Below, one piece after another: positions 7,198 through 16,346 of a DNA stretch of 47,058 nucleotides (the first letter of the stretch is position 1; each line of letters starts with the position of its first letter). The position numbers and the translations under genes were made by a program. The stretch lies in IMG/VR virus record IMGVR_UViG_3300044616_001090, positions 1 to 47,058 of that record. One strand, given 5' to 3'. The stretch is from a virus. The notes under the pieces were generated by a model, which saw only the letters and a program-made list of their open reading frames with translations, did no database searches and had not been told where the DNA came from.

Positions 7198-9018
7198 TTA
7201 ATCGTTTAAAATATCATTCAATTTATTTTCTATTTCATAAATATTACGTTGAGCCTTATCCATATCAAATAAGTCATTAAAACTTTGTTTTTCTTCTCCC
7301 AACATACCTAATATCTTTGATTTTTTAGATTTAGTAGATTCACTTAATGGTTCGGCCCCACCTTCGGCCGGTGGAGGTGGTGCTCCTCCACCTAAATCCA
7401 TTCCACCCATATCACCTGCAGCTTCAGCAGATGCCGCTTCCATTGCCTTTTCTCTCTCCTCTTCAGGAATACCATATTTCTTATCAACCTCATCAAATAA
7501 ACCAGAACGTTTAATAACATTTTGTGTGTTTGTTAATTCAAATCCTAATGCACGTTCTAAACGTTGTTGTTGTAAATCTAACAACACTTCACTTTCACTC
7601 ATACCAAGAATATTTTTCTTAGCCCACGTATGTGATACAGGTAATATACCCATTTGAGATTGGTCAGATGTTGCGTCTTTATATAACGTAATTTTTTCTT
7701 TCCATTGTTCAATTTTCAACAAATCAGATTGTGCTGATGGATTGGTTAAAGACAATGTAAAATTATTTAATTCATCTTCCATACCTAAAAGGTATAAATG
7801 AATTAATGCAATTTTATTTAATTCTTGTATTAATGATTTTTGAATTCTATTAATTGTTCTTGCGAAACGAATATCCATCATCGCTAAACTCTTACCTTCA
7901 CCAACAACTTCTTCAAAACCTAAAAATGCTTTTGGAATACGTAATGCTGCAAGTAACTTCTTTTGAATATATTCAATATCGGCAATTTCACCTAAGTTTT
8001 GTGCTCCGGGTAATGTTTCAATTGGATTTGTTTGTGACGGATCACGAACAGGAATGAAATAGTCTTGGTCAACTGCCATTTGATTATATCTCATATCCAC
8101 CTGTCCATTATTTGGATTTTGAATTTGGTCTCTTTTGAATTTGTTTGCAACACGTTGTACATATGGTTCAATATCTTTATCGTCCATATTTCCAACAAAT
8201 ATTTTAAATACACGTCTTTCAGGTGCTCTTGATGTTCTATAAATTAACATCGCATCTTCAGCAAGTAAAAGTTGTTTCCAAATTCTTCTAATCTTATCTA
8301 ACATAGAAGTTCCATAAGGAAGTTTTCTATCATCACCTAATAATCTAAAGTGTGCAATTTCCCATGCTTGAAATTCCATATCTTTATTTTTCCACATAAA
8401 TCGTAATTCACGACTTGGCATTTTTGAATCTGCAATTTGTCCATGGTTTCTTGCAGATGCACCTTCAATTCTTTCTATTTCAATATTTGGTAATTGTTGA
8501 CAACCAACAATACCTTTTTCAGGGTCTAATTTTAAATAAACAAAATCATCACCATACTTACAAACACCTCTTGCCCACATTTGTAAGTTGGTATTAATAT
8601 CTAATTTATTATTAAATAAATCTTCTAATAGTCCTTTAATTCTATCTGACTCGGAATAGACTGTAAGAATTTCACCTTTCTCCGACATAGTTGTTGACTC
8701 TTCTGCGTAGATATCTAATGCGGCGGAAATTTCAGGAGTAAACTCCATAGATTCATAGTCATAATATGCCGCTAATCTATTTGGTTCATAATAAACCGAT
8801 TGATTATATAGAGATTGGTCTAATTTTGCCCATTTATCAGCAACGTATTGGCTTTGTTTCGCCTGTAACATTGCATTCTCATAATCTTCTCTATTATCTG
8901 TTTTTAATAATTCGTCTTTGTTAAAATTAAATGACGGAGTGTTCTCCTGTTTTACTTGACCAGGAAACCCAAACATTTTAGTTAGTTTCTGAAAGACGGT
9001 TAAATTTTGATTTGCCAT
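7198..9018 (-). CDS. Portal vertex protein, T4 gp20-like
   Basis: A 606-residue protein with the gp20 pattern: an N-terminal arm, then YYDYESMEFTPEISAALDIYAEESTT, MWARGVCKYGDDFVYLKLD, and the wing/crown segment RAPERRVFKIFVGNMDDKDIEPYVQRVANKFKRD. The long helix region AALRIPKAFLGFEEVVGEGKSLAMMDIRFARTINRIQ is also diagnostic. The dodecameric portal is the gate through which the terminase packages DNA. The last 90 residues are a Gly/Pro/Ala-rich linker (DLGGGAPPPPAEGGAEPL) plus a charged tail, longer than in T4. It is followed directly by the helical gene at 6458-7195. Confidence 0.93.
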   Translation of the reverse strand: MANQNLTVFQKLTKMFGFPGQVKQENTPSFNFNKDELLKTDNREDYENAMLQAKQSQYVADKWAKLDQSLYNQSVYYEPNRLAAYYDYESMEFTPEISAALDIYAEESTTMSEKGEILTVYSESDRIKGLLEDLFNNKLDINTNLQMWARGVCKYGDDFVYLKLDPEKGIVGCQQLPNIEIERIEGASARNHGQIADSKMPSRELRFMWKNKDMEFQAWEIAHFRLLGDDRKLPYGTSMLDKIRRIWKQLLLAEDAMLIYRTSRAPERRVFKIFVGNMDDKDIEPYVQRVANKFKRDQIQNPNNGQVDMRYNQMAVDQDYFIPVRDPSQTNPIETLPGAQNLGEIADIEYIQKKLLAALRIPKAFLGFEEVVGEGKSLAMMDIRFARTINRIQKSLIQELNKIALIHLYLLGMEDELNNFTLSLTNPSAQSDLLKIEQWKEKITLYKDATSDQSQMGILPVSHTWAKKNILGMSESEVLLDLQQQRLERALGFELTNTQNVIKRSGLFDEVDKKYGIPEEEREKAMEAASAEAAGDMGGMDLGGGAPPPPAEGGAEPLSESTKSKKSKILGMLGEEKQSFNDLFDMDKAQRNIYEIENKLNDILND

Positions 9019-9022
9019 TCTA

Positions 9023-9031
9023 TATAAATAC
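9023..9031 (-). promoter_or_regulatory. TATTTATA box directly upstream of the portal gene
   Basis: Minus-strand GTATTTATA ends four bases before the portal ATG at 9018. If it is a promoter, the message would be leaderless or nearly so. Confidence 0.45.
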
Positions 9032-9072
9032 TTTTCTTTATAATATAAACTAAAAACTTGACATTAGGAAGA

Positions 9073-10851
9073 TTATCTACGACCCCCAAATAACCAAGAA
9101 TGTTCCCTATATGTTTCTTTATTAACGTTCATTTGTCCATTTTGATGTATGTTGTGTCCCATACCATCAATACCCATTGCACCTATTTGGTCAAATGCAG
9201 TCCCATATGAATAATGTGATTTGTTAACTTCATAAGTTCTTTCTGACATAGTCCAAGATTCTAACATGGCCTTATTTGCATTTTCACTTTTTTGTAACTG
9301 ATTGAAACAGGTATCCGCAGCATAAAGAGCCATTGATAGACTCATAATTGCATCATCATGAGCACCTTTCATGTGGTCAGGTCTACCGTTGATATAGACA
9401 AAGGTATTTAATTCATTCAATAATCTACTTGACCTTACCGCAAATCCTTTTCTTAATTGTTCTTCAAAGGCCGCAACTATCTGAGTACGTTTATTGTTAA
9501 AACTAATACCAGGTATTTTATCCATCGCCTTTTTATTATACTCCCAAATGTTTTGAGTATTAATACCGTCAATATAAAGATTTTTATAATTCATTTCTTG
9601 CAACTTTCTTGATGTTGCAACACCCATACCACCTGTTATGTCAGTAACAATAAAAGCACTATATAAAATACCCCATTTGTATGCTACTGAGGCTAAATCA
9701 TCTGGCGGTATTTTACCAATATATTCAGCAACCTGTTCTCTTTCATCAAAATCTACAATACTAATAGATGAAAAATCTTCACTATCACCTCTACTAACAT
9801 CAACTCCCATAATATAACGATGACCTTGTATTGGTTCTTTCCATTGCCAAAATGTTCCCTGCATGTATTTTTCAATAGGGATACGAATCATATTCTTAGC
9901 GATATTCTCTTGGACATCACCCGGTATAACACCATCTCCCGAACCTAAAAAGTCACATTCCAATTCCTGTGCAATCTTACGTCTATCGTATTTAAATTTC
10001 TTAGACATAGACTCAAACCAAGATGAATATGGTTTATAACCCAATTCAATATATTCATTATATTTTTCTGAATCAAAATCTTTTATTACAACTTCATCAT
10101 CATTATATTGTTCTCTGTTTAACATGTAATGACAAATGTCATTACATTTAACCCAATGTAAATCTTTAGTATAACGAGGGTCATTAAACCATCTTAAGTC
10201 GGTAATGTGAAAATCATTAATACCACGTAATGCTTGATCATAAACACCGTAATATATGGGGTCATAACCATTTGGTGTGGAGATAAGAATAATCTTACCA
10301 CCCGTTGATAGGGACGCCATAGATGCCGCCCAAAAATCATCACCTGCTTCAATATATGCAGCCTCGTCAAATACAAGTATTGTTGGTGTATAACCACGAA
10401 GGGCATCCGCCGATGTTGCAACCGCCTTAACTTCACAACCATTATTTAATCTAAATCTACTTTCAGAGTTTTTATCAGGTGAAAACCCAACATTAATCCA
10501 ATCAGGCCACTGTTCTAAAAAGTGACGAACTTTATTCGCCATTTCCACCGCCGTATCTCGTTTGTTTGCAATTAGTAGAACTCTTTCAGGTTCATCAGGT
10601 TTTGCGGTTTGTAATTTCTTTGAAATCCATGCCGCAGTTACCGTAGTAACCCCTGCCTGTCTATATTTTCTTGTAATGTTCTCATTGTACTTTTCATAAT
10701 CCTCAATCAATTGAATTTGGTCGGGAAACAATTGTAACGGAACATATTTTTTTTGTGTATTATCGTAAGTCTGTAAATATGTTTTTAACGCATAAGGTGC
10801 GTCTTTCATTATTCTTGCATATTCAATTAACTGTTCTGCTCTACTATTCAT
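9073..10851 (-). CDS. Terminase large subunit, T4 gp17-like
   Basis: A 592-residue packaging motor. The ATPase half has a variant Walker A loop (KYRQAGVTT, residues 62-70, with Ala-Gly-Val in place of the usual Gly-Lys-Thr spacing seen in other families, close to the gp17 type SRQLGKTT), Walker B ILVFDEAAYIE (Asp162, Glu163) and a coupling segment LISTPNG. The nuclease half has the RNase H-like first acid in IMGVDVSRGDSEDFSS (about 350), TDITGGMG and a last acid in KGAHDDAIMSLSMAL. It cuts concatemers and pumps DNA into the head through the portal. The absence of the usual Lys in the P-loop is worth noting, since Arg64 or a nearby residue must serve. Confidence 0.93.
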   Translation of the reverse strand: MNSRAEQLIEYARIMKDAPYALKTYLQTYDNTQKKYVPLQLFPDQIQLIEDYEKYNENITRKYRQAGVTTVTAAWISKKLQTAKPDEPERVLLIANKRDTAVEMANKVRHFLEQWPDWINVGFSPDKNSESRFRLNNGCEVKAVATSADALRGYTPTILVFDEAAYIEAGDDFWAASMASLSTGGKIILISTPNGYDPIYYGVYDQALRGINDFHITDLRWFNDPRYTKDLHWVKCNDICHYMLNREQYNDDEVVIKDFDSEKYNEYIELGYKPYSSWFESMSKKFKYDRRKIAQELECDFLGSGDGVIPGDVQENIAKNMIRIPIEKYMQGTFWQWKEPIQGHRYIMGVDVSRGDSEDFSSISIVDFDEREQVAEYIGKIPPDDLASVAYKWGILYSAFIVTDITGGMGVATSRKLQEMNYKNLYIDGINTQNIWEYNKKAMDKIPGISFNNKRTQIVAAFEEQLRKGFAVRSSRLLNELNTFVYINGRPDHMKGAHDDAIMSLSMALYAADTCFNQLQKSENANKAMLESWTMSERTYEVNKSHYSYGTAFDQIGAMGIDGMGHNIHQNGQMNVNKETYREHSWLFGGRR

Positions 10852-10854
10852 ATA

Positions 10855-10862
10855 TATAAATA
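10855..10862 (-). promoter_or_regulatory. TATTTATA box directly upstream of the terminase gene
   Basis: Minus-strand TATTTATA ends three bases before the ATG at 10851, just after the terminator of the previous gene. A fresh promoter at this place makes sense. Confidence 0.45.
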
Positions 10863-10864
10863 TA

Positions 10865-10888
10865 AAAAAAGGGAGTTAAAACTCCCCT
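10865..10888 (-). terminator. Terminator between the 537-residue gene and terminase
   Basis: On the minus strand the hairpin GGGGAGTT/AACTCCC is followed by seven T. It begins four bases after the stop at 10893. Confidence 0.8.
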
Positions 10889-10892
10889 TTAT

Positions 10893-12506
10893 TTATCTTG
10901 TACCATTTGGTAATTCATCATCCTCATCTTCTTCATTTTCATCATCTTCATCAGATAGACGAACTCCTGGTATATTTTTTAATAGATTTAATAAATCATC
11001 GTCTGATGTTTCATCATTTATGTCATCTAATTCTTCTTCATATTTTGCAATTGCATCTTGATAATCTTCGTCCGCCAACATTTTTTCTATTGATGATACT
11101 AAGGTTACTATAATCTGTTTTGCTTTCGGAGTACCTGCAATAATTTCTTTCATTAAAGATAAGAATTTACGAGCAGGTAATTTATAAATGTAACTTTGTA
11201 CCCAATGCTGTAATTCAATTTTTTGGTCAGGGTCAATTACTTCAGTTGGATGTGCAAGTCTATATCTCTGCCAAATTGATGGGCCTAATCTTAAATCCCA
11301 CATTTCATATTCCAAAACATCTTCATATTGTTTTACTCTTTCAATAAAATCAACGTGTCTCGGATTTGATGAATCGTAACCAGGAAATGTACTACCATGT
11401 CCAGCAATAACTTTCTGAATACCCTTCATAGTTTCATGAAATAGAACTGGAAAATTAATACCGTAAACATAAACCTGTGGTTTTGATAAATCAATTTCAT
11501 TTCCTAATGTATCAACATTATTTTCTTGTCCTCCATCGTCATCTCCACCTTCTTCATCATCCCCACCCTCATCTCCACCTTCTTCACCATCACTAGGAAA
11601 TTTAACATCCGCCTTACCAGCAATAGAACTTTGTAATGCAACCACTTGTTGGTCTGACATATGCCAATAATTTGTGTCATTTATTGACATCATTGTTGCA
11701 TATAAATCCATAATATCGGTACCACTTGGAGTTTCAGGTACAATTTGTCTGATTCTGTCTGCAACATATTTGTATAAATTATATGCAGAATGTGCCGCCC
11801 CTTGAGTCATTGCATTTATTAATCTTCTCTTAGCTCTCTCTAAATCAAAATTTTCTAACTTACTTACATAATCCTGTTCCACTTCCATATCATCAATATC
11901 ATTTACATTCATTGATTGTGGATTTTCATCACCTACTTCAGGTGCCTCAGGGTTTTCATTATCTTGTTTATGTAAAAAATCATCAGTTGGAATTCCTCTT
12001 CTACCACTTATTGAAATTAATTTAACAAATATATTTACACTATCTTGTGGTATTTTATATAAATTAAAAACCGATTCTGCCGCTAATCTTTCTAATTCTT
12101 CCTTATGTTCCATCTCTGCAGAATCAACTTCATGAACCGCGTTCATCATGATAGTTAATAAATTATTTGCATCAATTCCAGTCGCTTCTTTTACTCTTCT
12201 AATAATTTCTTGGTACGTTTCGGAAGCCAACATTTCTTGGAAATTTTGATTTCCTTGACCAGAAGGTAAAGGGACTTTTTTTATTGGAGTATCTTGTCTT
12301 TGTAATTTGTTTTGTATATCAACATTAGGTCTCTCGTTAAAAGGAACCTCAACCTCAATACTTTTTGGATTGTCGTCGTTCTCTTCTCTGTTTGGATCAT
12401 AATTTGGATTTGGTCTTCTCACATTAAGTGACCTTGGAAATTCCATTGGCATCTCATTCAATTTTTGTTCTACCAAATATAATAAATCTTTCTTTGATAT
12501 TTTCAT
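10893..12506 (-). CDS. Large acidic probable virion/assembly protein
   Basis: A 537-residue protein not matched to a named family. It opens with MKISKKDLLYLVEQKLNEMP, a short helix motif like the (I)TKxxLxxIIxEE start found in many proteins of marine T4-like phages. A Pro/Asn-rich linker follows (residues 25-85), then helical regions, an Asp/Glu/Gly-rich insert (about 310-335) and a final acidic tail. The segment YVYGINFPVLFHETMKGIQKVIAGHG looks folded and could be a conserved core. It has its own terminator and sits beside terminase, which suggests a structural role. Confidence 0.6.
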   Translation of the reverse strand: MKISKKDLLYLVEQKLNEMPMEFPRSLNVRRPNPNYDPNREENDDNPKSIEVEVPFNERPNVDIQNKLQRQDTPIKKVPLPSGQGNQNFQEMLASETYQEIIRRVKEATGIDANNLLTIMMNAVHEVDSAEMEHKEELERLAAESVFNLYKIPQDSVNIFVKLISISGRRGIPTDDFLHKQDNENPEAPEVGDENPQSMNVNDIDDMEVEQDYVSKLENFDLERAKRRLINAMTQGAAHSAYNLYKYVADRIRQIVPETPSGTDIMDLYATMMSINDTNYWHMSDQQVVALQSSIAGKADVKFPSDGEEGGDEGGDDEEGGDDDGGQENNVDTLGNEIDLSKPQVYVYGINFPVLFHETMKGIQKVIAGHGSTFPGYDSSNPRHVDFIERVKQYEDVLEYEMWDLRLGPSIWQRYRLAHPTEVIDPDQKIELQHWVQSYIYKLPARKFLSLMKEIIAGTPKAKQIIVTLVSSIEKMLADEDYQDAIAKYEEELDDINDETSDDDLLNLLKNIPGVRLSDEDDENEEDEDDELPNGTR

Positions 12507-12537
12507 TTTCCTTATAATATTTTGAAAATACTTCTAC

Positions 12538-13569
12538 TTATTTTTTTGTTAATTCAGCCTGAGGTCCTGGTTTTGGTTTAGGACCTGGATTGAATGGGGT
12601 GTGTCTTGGTTTAGTAGGTTTGGTAGTTGGTTTTGTTGTTGGTTTTGGTTTCGTTGTTGGTGCACTCTCCGCTTGTGGACCCGGATTTGGTTTAGGACCT
12701 GGATTTAATGGATTGTGTTTAGGTTTACCAGGTTTTGTATCTGGTTTAGTGGTTGGTTTTGTTACAGGTGAAGTACTATTTTCGTTATTTTGCATTTTCT
12801 TAATAGATTTTGATGTTAGAAAATCAGGTAAGAGTATTTTCTCAGAAATAACCTCATTATTTAATTTAGTTTGGATAAGTTCCATAATTTCATTCTTTGA
12901 AGTAAAGCTATGAAATTGTTTTGTTTCTACCAAATTTTTTACCCAATTTTTTACCTCACTAACTTCTTCTTTTTTATCTGAATGTCTAAAAATACCAACT
13001 GTAGTATGTTTACCCCAAAGTTTTGTTTGAGTTTTATCCGTTTTTGGATTTTTTACCGTTACATCAGATTTACCTGATGGCGTTTTCGCTCCTGAAGATA
13101 CACTGACCACCACTAATTTAGAACCAATTAAAATGTCTCCTTTTTTCAATTCGGAAACTTTAACTGTCATTCTCTCTTTATTATCACTTACCTCCTCATC
13201 TAAATGAGTATGGTCACATTTACAATCTTTTTTATCTTCACCACAATCAGGACATTTATCTGTAGATTTCTTTTTCTTCAATAATTTAAAGTCTTCCGCA
13301 TCAATTTTACCATTCTTATTAGCGTCAATTTTCTTTTGTCCACCTTTTAATTCCTTTTCTCTTAATTCAACGTTTAAACCTTGGTCTGTCATTTTTTTAA
13401 CATCCATAGGATTTGTACTTGTTTTTGGCATTACAACACTACCTTTTTTAACCTGCTCACTTAATATTCTTTCAGATAAGTCAGTCAATTGTTTATCGGT
13501 AAAATTAACCAATGTTTTTTCTGAGAAACCTTCGTTCATTAATTTCTCAACGATTTCATTTCTTTTCAT
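12538..13569 (-). CDS. Protein with EF-hand-like loop, Cys-rich knuckle and Pro-rich repeats
   Basis: A 343-residue multidomain protein. Residues 1-40 are a helical start (RNEIVEKLMNEGFSEKTL). At about 80-94, DANKNGKIDAEDF has the spacing of a calcium-binding EF-hand/dockerin loop. At 104-120, CPDCGEDKKDCKCDH resembles a zinc knuckle. At about 130-205 is a small beta domain (VSELKKGDILIGSKLVVVSVSSG...TKLWGKHTTVGIF). The C-terminal third carries two copies of a repeat with TTKP units, NPLNPGPKPNPGPQAE and TPFNPGPKPKPGPQAE. Lys-Pro repeats suggest an extended, flexible arm. Function unknown. Confidence 0.6.
   Translation of the reverse strand: MKRNEIVEKLMNEGFSEKTLVNFTDKQLTDLSERILSEQVKKGSVVMPKTSTNPMDVKKMTDQGLNVELREKELKGGQKKIDANKNGKIDAEDFKLLKKKKSTDKCPDCGEDKKDCKCDHTHLDEEVSDNKERMTVKVSELKKGDILIGSKLVVVSVSSGAKTPSGKSDVTVKNPKTDKTQTKLWGKHTTVGIFRHSDKKEEVSEVKNWVKNLVETKQFHSFTSKNEIMELIQTKLNNEVISEKILLPDFLTSKSIKKMQNNENSTSPVTKPTTKPDTKPGKPKHNPLNPGPKPNPGPQAESAPTTKPKPTTKPTTKPTKPRHTPFNPGPKPKPGPQAELTKK
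12550..12770 (-). repeat. Two tandem coding repeats of about 110-120 bases (Pro-Lys-Thr rich)
   Basis: Near-identical DNA and protein blocks encode NPGPKPxPGPQAE preceded by TTKP units, once around 12550-12660 and once around 12670-12770. The third-position similarity indicates recent duplication by slippage. Confidence 0.65.
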
Positions 13570-13967
13570 TATTCTTCGTTTTTTATTTCTTCGTTTAGTA
13601 GTGTGTAACCTCTTCCTTTTAATTTTTTATTTACAGATTCAACCGACTCACCAAATTTAAATGTTAATCTTTCAAATTCGTTTTCAAAATCAAATTTTTC
13701 CCACGCCATTGAAACTACCCCATCTACAGCATCAATAACTCCGAAATAATCGGAGTCTTGAACTAATTCTAATTTTAAATCTGTATTTTTTAATAACCCA
13801 ACCAAATTTACATATTCTACGTCAGGTGATTTACTTCTTTGTGTTGCAGATGCCGGTATTTGGAACCAATCTCCCATATCAATTTCAAAGGTTTCACTAA
13901 AAATAAATTCATATTGTTTTTGACCTTTGTAATCTGAACCAATTTCATTGATATAGATTAGATGCAT
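13569..13967 (-). CDS. Conserved-looking phage hypothetical protein
   Basis: A 132-residue protein with an ordered mix of beta segments: MHLIYINEIGSDYKGQKQYEFIFSE, MGDWFQIPAS, KLELVQDSDYFGVIDAVDGVVSMAWEKFDFE, RLTFKFGESVESVNKKLKGRGY. I recall similar proteins (with EFIFS and SD-F-xxxDAVDG) in T4-like phages of aquatic bacteria, but no function is known to me. It starts one base after the stop of the gene at 13969 and its stop overlaps the next start, so it is in an operon with its neighbours. Confidence 0.65.
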   Translation of the reverse strand: MHLIYINEIGSDYKGQKQYEFIFSETFEIDMGDWFQIPASATQRSKSPDVEYVNLVGLLKNTDLKLELVQDSDYFGVIDAVDGVVSMAWEKFDFENEFERLTFKFGESVESVNKKLKGRGYTLLNEEIKNEE

Positions 13968-13968
13968 T

Positions 13969-14928
13969 TTACTTAAAGTATTTGTGTAAGGTGCTGTTGA
14001 TACTGTTGTTGATTTCTTTTTTGATTTCGTCTAAATCTAACTCTTGAATATCTTCGTCACCTTCTTCTTTAATTGCATATTTTGATAAATCAATTTCATT
14101 TGAATCAACTGGTGTGTTAATGAACTCATCTAAAGCTGCCATTGAGTCGTACTCAGCAACTTCTTGTTCAGGTTCTACAGCTGGTTCTTCAGATGGAACT
14201 TCCGCAGTTGGTTCTTCTCCACCTACTTCTTCTTCTCTTTCAAACTTCTTACCAATTTCTTCAATATCTTCATCGTCTAATTTATCTAAATCAACTGCAG
14301 AAATAATCATATTCAAAATATATTTGATATCATCACTTTCCATTTGGTCTTGTAAATCTCTTAATTCTTGACCTAACTTACCTGCAAATTTTTGAGCTTC
14401 AGCCATATAAGATGACCTTTTACTACCTTGTTCACCATCTACTGATGGAGTTTCCATTCCTGGCTCTTCATCCGGTACTTCTGCAGTTGGTTCTGCTGGT
14501 GGAACATCGCCCATTGCATCCGCCTCAGGTGCTGGTGGCATATCCATAGATGGTTCAGCCATTGGAGCTTCCTGTTGAGGTTTGTTTTGTTTTAAAACAT
14601 ATTTTGTGGCTTCCTGTAATTCTTCTTGTCCTCTCAATAATTCCATTCTTTTTAAAGCTTCGGCATATGAAGAAAACTTATTTTTATTCTTCATAAACAT
14701 TCCACCGATATAATCAAGTGAAGATTCGTTTAATCCTCTTTTTACATAATAACCGTCTTTTTCTTTAACGATACCATATAAACCACCTGTTGTTGATTCT
14801 TTAACCAACTCAGGTTTAGATGATGATGAACTTTTATTGTTGTTTTTGTAGTATGTTAATTCAAGGATTCTTTTTAATTTGTCGTCCCCGTTTAATTTTT
14901 CACTACCAAGTGGTTTTAAATCTCCCAT
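13969..14928 (-). CDS. Acidic Pro/Glu-rich probable structural protein
   Basis: A 319-residue protein. Residues 1-100 are basic and folded-looking (GDDKLKRILELTYYKNN, GLYGIVKEKDGYYVKRGLNESSLDYIGGMFM). Then comes a Pro/Glu/Met linker (105-165), a helical block (MAEAQKFAGKLGQELRDLQDQMESDDIKYILNMII), a second Glu/Pro linker, and a helical tail. The repeating PTAEVP(D/S)EEP units occur twice. The mix of acidic linkers and helices resembles core or tail-completion proteins of large phages. No firm family. Confidence 0.55.
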   Translation of the reverse strand: MGDLKPLGSEKLNGDDKLKRILELTYYKNNNKSSSSSKPELVKESTTGGLYGIVKEKDGYYVKRGLNESSLDYIGGMFMKNKNKFSSYAEALKRMELLRGQEELQEATKYVLKQNKPQQEAPMAEPSMDMPPAPEADAMGDVPPAEPTAEVPDEEPGMETPSVDGEQGSKRSSYMAEAQKFAGKLGQELRDLQDQMESDDIKYILNMIISAVDLDKLDDEDIEEIGKKFEREEEVGGEEPTAEVPSEEPAVEPEQEVAEYDSMAALDEFINTPVDSNEIDLSKYAIKEEGDEDIQELDLDEIKKEINNSINSTLHKYFK

Positions 14929-14964
14929 TTTTAATAAATTGTTAAGATATACTTATTCTTATCC

Positions 14965-14973
14965 TATAAATAC
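14965..14973 (-). promoter_or_regulatory. TATTTATA box upstream of the 13969-14928 gene
   Basis: Minus-strand GTATTTATA lies 36 bases before the ATG at 14928 in the 73-base gap after the nucleotidyltransferase gene. Part of the same set as the other boxes. Confidence 0.4.
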
Positions 14974-15001
14974 ATAGATATATAGAAAAAAATAGGTCTA
15001 T

Positions 15002-15781
15002 TTATTGTGTTATAGACAATTTCTTATCTACAATGTCCGTTTTTAGTTTTAAAAGTTTTTGTATATAACCATTTCTACGTAGTAATTTGAAGGTTAAGTT
15101 CTCATATGAGTACTCTCCACCGGATTCAAGACCACTTTGTCTAAACTCTTTTATTTTCTTTCTTAGTATTTCAATTTGAGGTAAGACGTCTTTTTTACTT
15201 CCAAGATTAATCAATTTATCAATCTTTTTAGCGTACTCCTCACCCTTTTCTAAAATTTTCCTATCGTCAATATTTGGTTTCTTTTGTTTAGGTTCAACTA
15301 TCCATTCATTATGTAATATTGAATATACACCTGAAGATATATGTTCTTCATTCACGTCTTGGACATATACTTCCACATCAAAACCTTTGATTTTTACATC
15401 ATGATTGTTGTTCCAAACGTTTTTCTTTGCATCAAAAAACTCTTTAATTATATTATGTAAGTAAACGGTGTCCTTATTTTTAGAACCATCAAATTCATCA
15501 AAATCAATTAAAATATGTAAATCAACATCTGAAAATTGTGACCAATTGTAGTTTGCTAATGATCCTGTAAGTACAATATCGTGAATAAAAAATTCAATAC
15601 CGAAGGTGCCAATAAAATCGTCCGATATCTCTAAAAGTTTTTTTCTAATATCATCACGCATTTTATATTCCTTATCTGTTAATTCAAAAATATTATCAGA
15701 TAAAGTTTCCTTTGATTTAAATGACTTAACAATTTTTTTGTCAAGTTCTTTGTCTTCAATTAATTCCTCAAATAAACTCAT
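15002..15781 (-). CDS. Nucleotidyltransferase of the polymerase-beta superfamily
   Basis: A 259-residue protein with the GS-(X)n-DxD signature: LTGSLANYNWSQFSDVDLHILIDF, giving Gly73-Ser74 and the metal ligands Asp85 and Asp87. A likely third acid is in GFDVEVYVQD (about 135). The N-terminal 55 residues and the C-terminal helices (KILEKGEEYAKKIDKLI) frame this core. Such enzymes transfer nucleotides to proteins, RNA or small molecules. The target cannot be told from sequence; toxin-type MNT and tRNA-adding enzymes share the motif. The start overlaps the KTSC gene stop (ATAATG type junction at 15781). Confidence 0.8.
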   Translation of the reverse strand: MSLFEELIEDKELDKKIVKSFKSKETLSDNIFELTDKEYKMRDDIRKKLLEISDDFIGTFGIEFFIHDIVLTGSLANYNWSQFSDVDLHILIDFDEFDGSKNKDTVYLHNIIKEFFDAKKNVWNNNHDVKIKGFDVEVYVQDVNEEHISSGVYSILHNEWIVEPKQKKPNIDDRKILEKGEEYAKKIDKLINLGSKKDVLPQIEILRKKIKEFRQSGLESGGEYSYENLTFKLLRRNGYIQKLLKLKTDIVDKKLSITQ

Positions 15782-16023
15782 TATAATTTTTGGTACTTAT
15801 GTGCTTTTCCGATATTCTCGTTAAAGAACTTCCCCTGAGACTCAGCCATTCTAAATTTAGTGAACTTAGCCCAAGGTACTTTATTGTATACATAAATACT
15901 TCCGTTATTGAAAGTAACGGTTAAATCCTCCGTTTCAGTATTATACGAAGCATTTTTAAGATTTGATGATTGAATGGTAATCTCTATAATCTTACCTTCA
16001 ATTTTTTCTGATATTATACCCAT
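15781..16023 (-). CDS. KTSC-domain protein, copy 1
   Basis: An 80-residue protein with the KTSC pattern: SSNLKNASYNTETEDLTVTFNNGSIYVYNKVPWAKFTKFRMAESQGKFFNENIGK. The name comes from a conserved Lys-Thr-Ser-Cys set in lysyl-tRNA synthetase-associated forms, although the function of the domain alone is not established. Its end overlaps the nucleotidyltransferase start by one base. It is about half identical to the next gene upstream, so the two arose by duplication. Confidence 0.85.
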   Translation of the reverse strand: MGIISEKIEGKIIEITIQSSNLKNASYNTETEDLTVTFNNGSIYVYNKVPWAKFTKFRMAESQGKFFNENIGKAHKYQKL

Positions 16024-16062
16024 AATGTATGTTTTATAAATTATAGTTAATAAATATCAAAA

Positions 16063-16089
16063 AATAAACCCCTCATTTAGAGGGGTTTA
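16063..16089 (-). terminator. Terminator between the two KTSC genes
   Basis: The minus strand has AAACCCCTC, a short loop, GAGGGGTTT and then ATTTTTT. It lies a few bases after the stop of the upstream copy (16095) and separates the two duplicates into different transcripts. Confidence 0.8.
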
Positions 16090-16094
16090 ACTAC

Positions 16095-16346
16095 TTAAAT
16101 ACTTTTTACCTTTTTATAGGTGAAGTTCTTTGAAATATTTTCATTGAAGAACTTTCCTTGTGATTTCGCTAATCTAAACTTAGTGAAAGTTGTTGATGGA
16201 ACTTGTTTGTACTCATAAGCCGTTCCGCTGTTAAACAAAACTCTTAAATTTTCATTTAGCGTATCATAAGACGCAGACTTAAGACTGGTTGATTTAATTG
16301 ATGTGTAAATCATTTTACCAGAGATTTTTTCATTTTTTACTGACAT
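16095..16346 (-). CDS. KTSC-domain protein, copy 2
   Basis: An 83-residue paralogue of the gene at 15781: STSLKSASYDTLNENLRVLFNSGTAYEYKQVPSTTFTKFRLAKSQGKFFNENISK. The shared parts are the beta strands (ASY, L-V-FN-G--Y-Y--VP) and the SQGKFFNENI end. It has its own promoter region and terminator, so the copies can be expressed at different times. Function unknown. Confidence 0.85.
   Translation of the reverse strand: MSVKNEKISGKMIYTSIKSTSLKSASYDTLNENLRVLFNSGTAYEYKQVPSTTFTKFRLAKSQGKFFNENISKNFTYKKVKSI

Noticed and set aside
10194-10442. Minus-strand 82-codon open frame inside the terminase gene
   Set aside because: It lies entirely within the terminase coding region in another frame and has Leu/Arg-biased composition.
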